In this document: positions 61,756 to 64,000 of the stretch, piece after piece
Position numbering within the stretch: position 1 is the first letter of the stretch
Layout of the letters: each line of letters begins with the position of its first letter
Assembly: GCA_019744815.1 (NCBI GenBank)
Contig: JAIEUA010000008.1
Span: 124,001 to 188,000, forward strand
Reading direction: 5' to 3'
DNA length: 64,000 nt
DNA from: Phycisphaerales bacterium
GTDB taxonomy: Bacteria; Planctomycetota; Phycisphaerae; Phycisphaerales; UBA1924
Translations under genes and position numbers: made by a program
Notes under the pieces: model-generated
Databases searched by the model: none
Seen by the model: the letters and a program-made list of their open reading frames with translations, nothing else
What the model was told of the DNA's origin: nothing

Positions 61756-62190
61756 ATGCGGAAACTCTACTGCCGAAGCTGCGGCTACGACCTCGCGACG
61801 CTCGTCCAACCGGGCGGCGGCGGTATCCGATGTCCAGAGTGCGGCACGGCATACTCGGGTGTTGCCGTCTCGATTCCCTCACGGACACCGTGGATGCTTG
61901 GGATTGTCTCGTGCGTGCTTGGTTGGATCGCAATGGTCGTTGTGGTGATGATGTGGGGAAAGCTGATGCCGTCCGCGGCGATTGTGGCAACCGCACTCAG
62001 CTTCGGGCCGCTTGTTGCCGCTTCGGTGGCGGCGATCGTGACCGGCCGTTCCGCTCGGACGCGAGACGACCCGCGGTGGATCGAGTATGCGTTTGTTGAC
62101 GCGTTGCTTGTCGGGCTGGTGGCGTTTGCCCTGAATGTCTTGCTCTGCCTCGCTGCGGTCGCGATGCTCGTGGCACGCATGCAGGTTTGA
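61756..62190 (+). CDS. zinc-ribbon membrane protein, copy 1
   Basis: 144 residues from ATG 61756. An N-terminal zinc ribbon (YCRSCGYDL...CPECGTAY, about residues 5-31) precedes about three helices (MLGIVSCVLGWIAMVVVVMMW; LSFGPLVAASVAAIVT; LLVGLVAFALNVLLCLAAVAML). The CxxCGYDL...CPECG pattern is common in planctomycete small membrane proteins. Function unknown. Divergent from pyrD with overlapping promoter boxes. Confidence 0.8.
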   Translation: MRKLYCRSCGYDLATLVQPGGGGIRCPECGTAYSGVAVSIPSRTPWMLGIVSCVLGWIAMVVVVMMWGKLMPSAAIVATALSFGPLVAASVAAIVTGRSARTRDDPRWIEYAFVDALLVGLVAFALNVLLCLAAVAMLVARMQV

Positions 62191-62216
62191 GAAGTGGCCG
62201 GGAGTGCCGCTATTCT
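62187..62216 (+). promoter_or_regulatory. sigma70-like promoter for the second zinc-ribbon gene
   Basis: TTGAGA (62187-62192), 18-nt spacer, TATTCT (62211-62216), then 9 nt to the GTG at 62226. The -35 overlaps the stop of the preceding gene, so the second copy has its own promoter. Confidence 0.6.
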
Positions 62217-62225
62217 GGGAGAGTT

Positions 62226-62678
62226 GTGCAACGCCTCTACTGCCGAAACTGCGGCTACGACCTCTCTCCGATGTTCGCCAAGGGCGAAGAGTCGGGGACG
62301 TGCCCGGAATGCGGGGCCGTCGCGCTCATGGAGCGGCTCACCCATCGGCATTGGCGATCGCGGCTCTGGATGGTGTCCCTCGGCACCGGTGCGGCGATCT
62401 CGTTCTTCGGGACCGTCTCGCTTCTGTCGTTCTCTTACGCATTCAAAGCCGCGGAAAGGTTGGGGCCGTTAGTCTTGAGTGTGGTGCCGGTCGCGACGCT
62501 GGTCGCCGTTGTGGTCGCGGTCTTCAGCTTCCGGCGGCGCGTTCGGATTCATGCGGCGGAGGGCGAGTTCTGGGGGCTCTTGATCGCGATCGGCCTGGTG
62601 AGTCTGATCATCAACGCGGCCTTGCATGGCGCGGTTTTTGTTGCGGTGGTATTCGGTTGGATTCTCTGGACGCGGTGA
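62226..62678 (+). CDS. zinc-ribbon membrane protein, copy 2
   Basis: 150 residues from GTG 62226; the longer ORF start overlaps the preceding stop. Zinc ribbon YCRNCGYDL...CPECG and then about four helices (WMVSLGTGAAISFFGTVSLLSFSYAF, LSVVPVATLVAVVVAVFSF, LLIAIGLVSLIINAALHGAVFVAVVFGWIL). Diverged paralogue of the gene at 61756; little identity beyond the ribbon. Function unknown. Confidence 0.8.
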   Translation: MQRLYCRNCGYDLSPMFAKGEESGTCPECGAVALMERLTHRHWRSRLWMVSLGTGAAISFFGTVSLLSFSYAFKAAERLGPLVLSVVPVATLVAVVVAVFSFRRRVRIHAAEGEFWGLLIAIGLVSLIINAALHGAVFVAVVFGWILWTR

Positions 62679-62719
62679 TGGCGGCCATTCACCTGGGCTG
62701 TCGCCGCGTACCCTCCCCC

Positions 62720-63346
62720 ATGGACATCGCTCAGCGCATCGCTCAGTTTGAGAACATGGTTCAGGCCGATCCGACCAACGACATGGCGCACTACTCGCTC
62801 GCGGGGGCGTACGCCCAGGCGGGGCGGCATCGCGACGCCGCGGAGAGTTACGTCCGCTGCTTCCGCACCAACCGCGACATGTCCAAGGCGTATCAGCTCG
62901 CCGGTGCCGAGTTCATCCAGTGCAACGACACCGTCAGCGCCGCCGAGGTGCTGAAGGAGGGCTACACCGTCGCGGCCCAGCGGGGCGACTTCATGCCCAA
63001 GAAGGCGATCGCCGATCTGCTCAAGCAGCTCAACGTGCCGCTGCCCGAGGTGGCGGGCGCGAAGGAAGAGGTCGCGCTGCCGCCGGGGACGTTTGTGTGC
63101 AAGAAGACGGGGCGGCCGGGGCACCAGCTGCCGCGTCCGCCGTTCAAGGGGCCGATCGGGCAGTGGATCTACGACAACATCTCCAGCGAGACGTGGAAGG
63201 ACTGGATCGGCCAGGGCACGAAGGTCATCAACGAGCTGCGGCTCGACCTCTCCCGCGACGAGCACGCCGAGACGTACGACCAGCACATGCGGGAGTACTT
63301 GGGGATTGATGAGGCGCTGCTGAGAGAGATCGGGGCGAAGGGGTAG
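62720..63346 (+). CDS. TPR protein fused to Fe(2+)-trafficking (YggX) domain
   Basis: 208 residues from ATG 62720. Residues about 1-75 form TPR-like helices (MVQADPTNDMAHYSLAGAYAQAGRHRDAAESYVRCF), then a linker, then from about 127 the YggX domain (CKKTGRPGHQLPRPPFKGPIG...WIYDNISSETWKDWIGQGTKVINELRLDLS...MREYLGID). YggX protects iron-sulfur clusters against oxidative damage; the classical protein is only about 90 residues and lacks the TPR part. Soluble, cytoplasmic. Follows the zinc-ribbon genes by 41 bp. Confidence 0.9.
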   Translation: MDIAQRIAQFENMVQADPTNDMAHYSLAGAYAQAGRHRDAAESYVRCFRTNRDMSKAYQLAGAEFIQCNDTVSAAEVLKEGYTVAAQRGDFMPKKAIADLLKQLNVPLPEVAGAKEEVALPPGTFVCKKTGRPGHQLPRPPFKGPIGQWIYDNISSETWKDWIGQGTKVINELRLDLSRDEHAETYDQHMREYLGIDEALLREIGAKG

Positions 63347-63352
63347 ACAAAG

Positions 63353-63454
63353 AGCCAAAGGGCCAAAGGGCCAAATGGCCAAAGGGCCAAATGAAGGCAG
63401 GGGCCGGCGTTTCCAGTGATTTGGCCCTTTGGATCTTTGGCCCTTTGGCCATTT
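63353..63454. repeat. inverted octamer arrays
   Basis: The left arm has about five units of CCAAAGGG (63355-63392); after a spacer of about 26 bp the right arm (63419-63454) has about four units of TTTGGCCC. The arms are reverse complements, so the transcript could form a hairpin. It lies between convergent TPR-YggX and GNAT genes, perhaps as a terminator. Confidence 0.8.
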
Positions 63455-63465
63455 CCACCGCTGAC

Positions 63466-64000
63466 TCAGCTGCCCAGATCGCGGTAGTAGTACGTCGTCC
63501 CGCACTCCGCTCCATCCGGCATCAGCGCGAACCGCGGCACGTCGCCCACCTTGATCCAGCCGAGCCGCTCGTACAAACGCGATGCGTCGCCGCCGGTGAC
63601 GGCGTCGAGCACCAGCAGCGTGCGGCCGCGCTTCTTTGCTTCCACTTCCGCGGTGCGCATGAGCGCTTCGCCGAGGCCGCGGCGTCGGGCCCGCCGGTGC
63701 ACCAGCATCTTCGCGACGTCCGCTCGGTGCGGCTGATTCTCCGGCAGGTCGAGGATCAACTGCACCGTGCCGCAGATGCCGTGTGCGTCCTCGGCGATCA
63801 GCACCACCCGCTCGCCCGCGGCAGCGCCGGCCGCGACCTTGGTCCAGAACGCCAGCGCCCGCTCCCGCGTCAGCGGCAGCATGAAACTCACCGACGCGCC
63901 GCCCTCGACGCAATCGATCAGCACCTCCGCCAACTGCGCGATGTGCGACGCCTCGAGCCGCGGCAGAGTTCGAATGACGATGTCAGCGTCCTTGTCGGGC
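63466..64000 (-). CDS. GNAT family N-acetyltransferase, 5' end beyond window
   Basis: About 178 residues are visible; the frame is open to the right edge (PDKDADIVIRTLPRLEASHIAQLAEV). The GNAT core follows: VVLIAEDAHGICGTVQLIL, the acetyl-CoA binding pattern VHRRARRRGLGEALM (R-R-x-G-L-G), and the C-terminal GDASRLYERLGWIKVGDVPRFAL. Its start lies beyond the window, as the visible N-terminus already begins with the beta-1 strand. The substrate is unknown; could act on small molecules or antibiotics. Confidence 0.85.
   Translation of the reverse strand, partial: PDKDADIVIRTLPRLEASHIAQLAEVLIDCVEGGASVSFMLPLTRERALAFWTKVAAGAAAGERVVLIAEDAHGICGTVQLILDLPENQPHRADVAKMLVHRRARRRGLGEALMRTAEVEAKKRGRTLLVLDAVTGGDASRLYERLGWIKVGDVPRFALMPDGAECGTTYYYRDLGS

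Noticed and set aside
1..64000. tRNA genes, rRNA, CRISPR arrays or insertion sequences
   Set aside because: None could be recognised in any intergenic stretch; no cloverleaf, spacer-repeat array or transposase gene is visible.

Overview
The window is a high-GC chromosomal segment that most probably belongs to a planctomycete of the class Phycisphaerae. This is inferred from protein families only: three tandem DUF1559-like prepilins with the H-X9-DG type C-terminus, a BatA/VWA/DUF58 cluster, small membrane proteins with a CGYDL...CPECG zinc ribbon, a kinase-TPR receptor, and a TPR-YggX fusion. No rRNA, tRNA, CRISPR array, integrase or transposase was found. Genes are densely packed, with many 4-bp start/stop overlaps. 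Several starts lack a Shine-Dalgarno site and instead have a -10-like box 4 to 9 nt upstream, which suggests leaderless transcripts.

Layout. 1-7.9 kb (minus): an operon of DUF58, BatA-like, VWA/glutamine-amidotransferase-like and DUF4175-like proteins; the last runs off the left edge. 8.0-13.7 kb: a BamE-like lipoprotein, a secreted alpha/beta hydrolase, a small membrane protein, a methyltransferase and a Hanks-type kinase with TPRs. 13.9-19.7 kb: a type VII secretion-like locus with a WXG100-type protein, a coiled-coil protein, a second small W-x-D protein and a 1309-residue membrane FtsK/SpoIIIE ATPase. 19.9-21.7 kb: a zinc-type ABC transporter ATPase and permease. 21.7-25.9 kb: a helix-turn-helix protein divergent from mfd. 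26.0-37.9 kb: an ABC-2 permease (minus), then a six-gene plus-strand operon with three SPFH/HflK-HflC-like proteins, an ABC-2 ATPase and permease, and a large planctomycete-type protein. 38.0-45.8 kb: purC, a GH10-like barrel protein, a helix-hairpin-helix protein, smpB, a solitary atpC, a FecCD-type permease and a sigma54 response regulator. 45.9-53.6 kb: ileS, a DUF2617 protein, and a HEAT-repeat/membrane/lipoprotein trio. 53.6-57.0 kb: three prepilin paralogues, one frameshifted. 57.3-64.0 kb: an ABC-F ATPase, the pyrD-TauE-DUF1634 operon, two zinc-ribbon membrane proteins, TPR-YggX, and a GNAT acetyltransferase cut by the right edge.

Two whole-window patterns stand out. First, the plus strand is C-rich from the left edge to about 17-18 kb whatever the gene direction, and G-rich from about 18-19 kb to about 53 kb whatever the gene direction. 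The switch lies inside the FtsK/SpoIIIE gene, and its direction is that expected at a replication origin. Second, intergenic regions carry several kinds of short repeats: octamer arrays, a heptamer array, and palindromes with compensating stem changes. One palindrome sits in frame inside mfd. Most predicted ORFs over 500 residues that are arginine/proline-rich and lie opposite real genes are GC-driven shadows and are left out.
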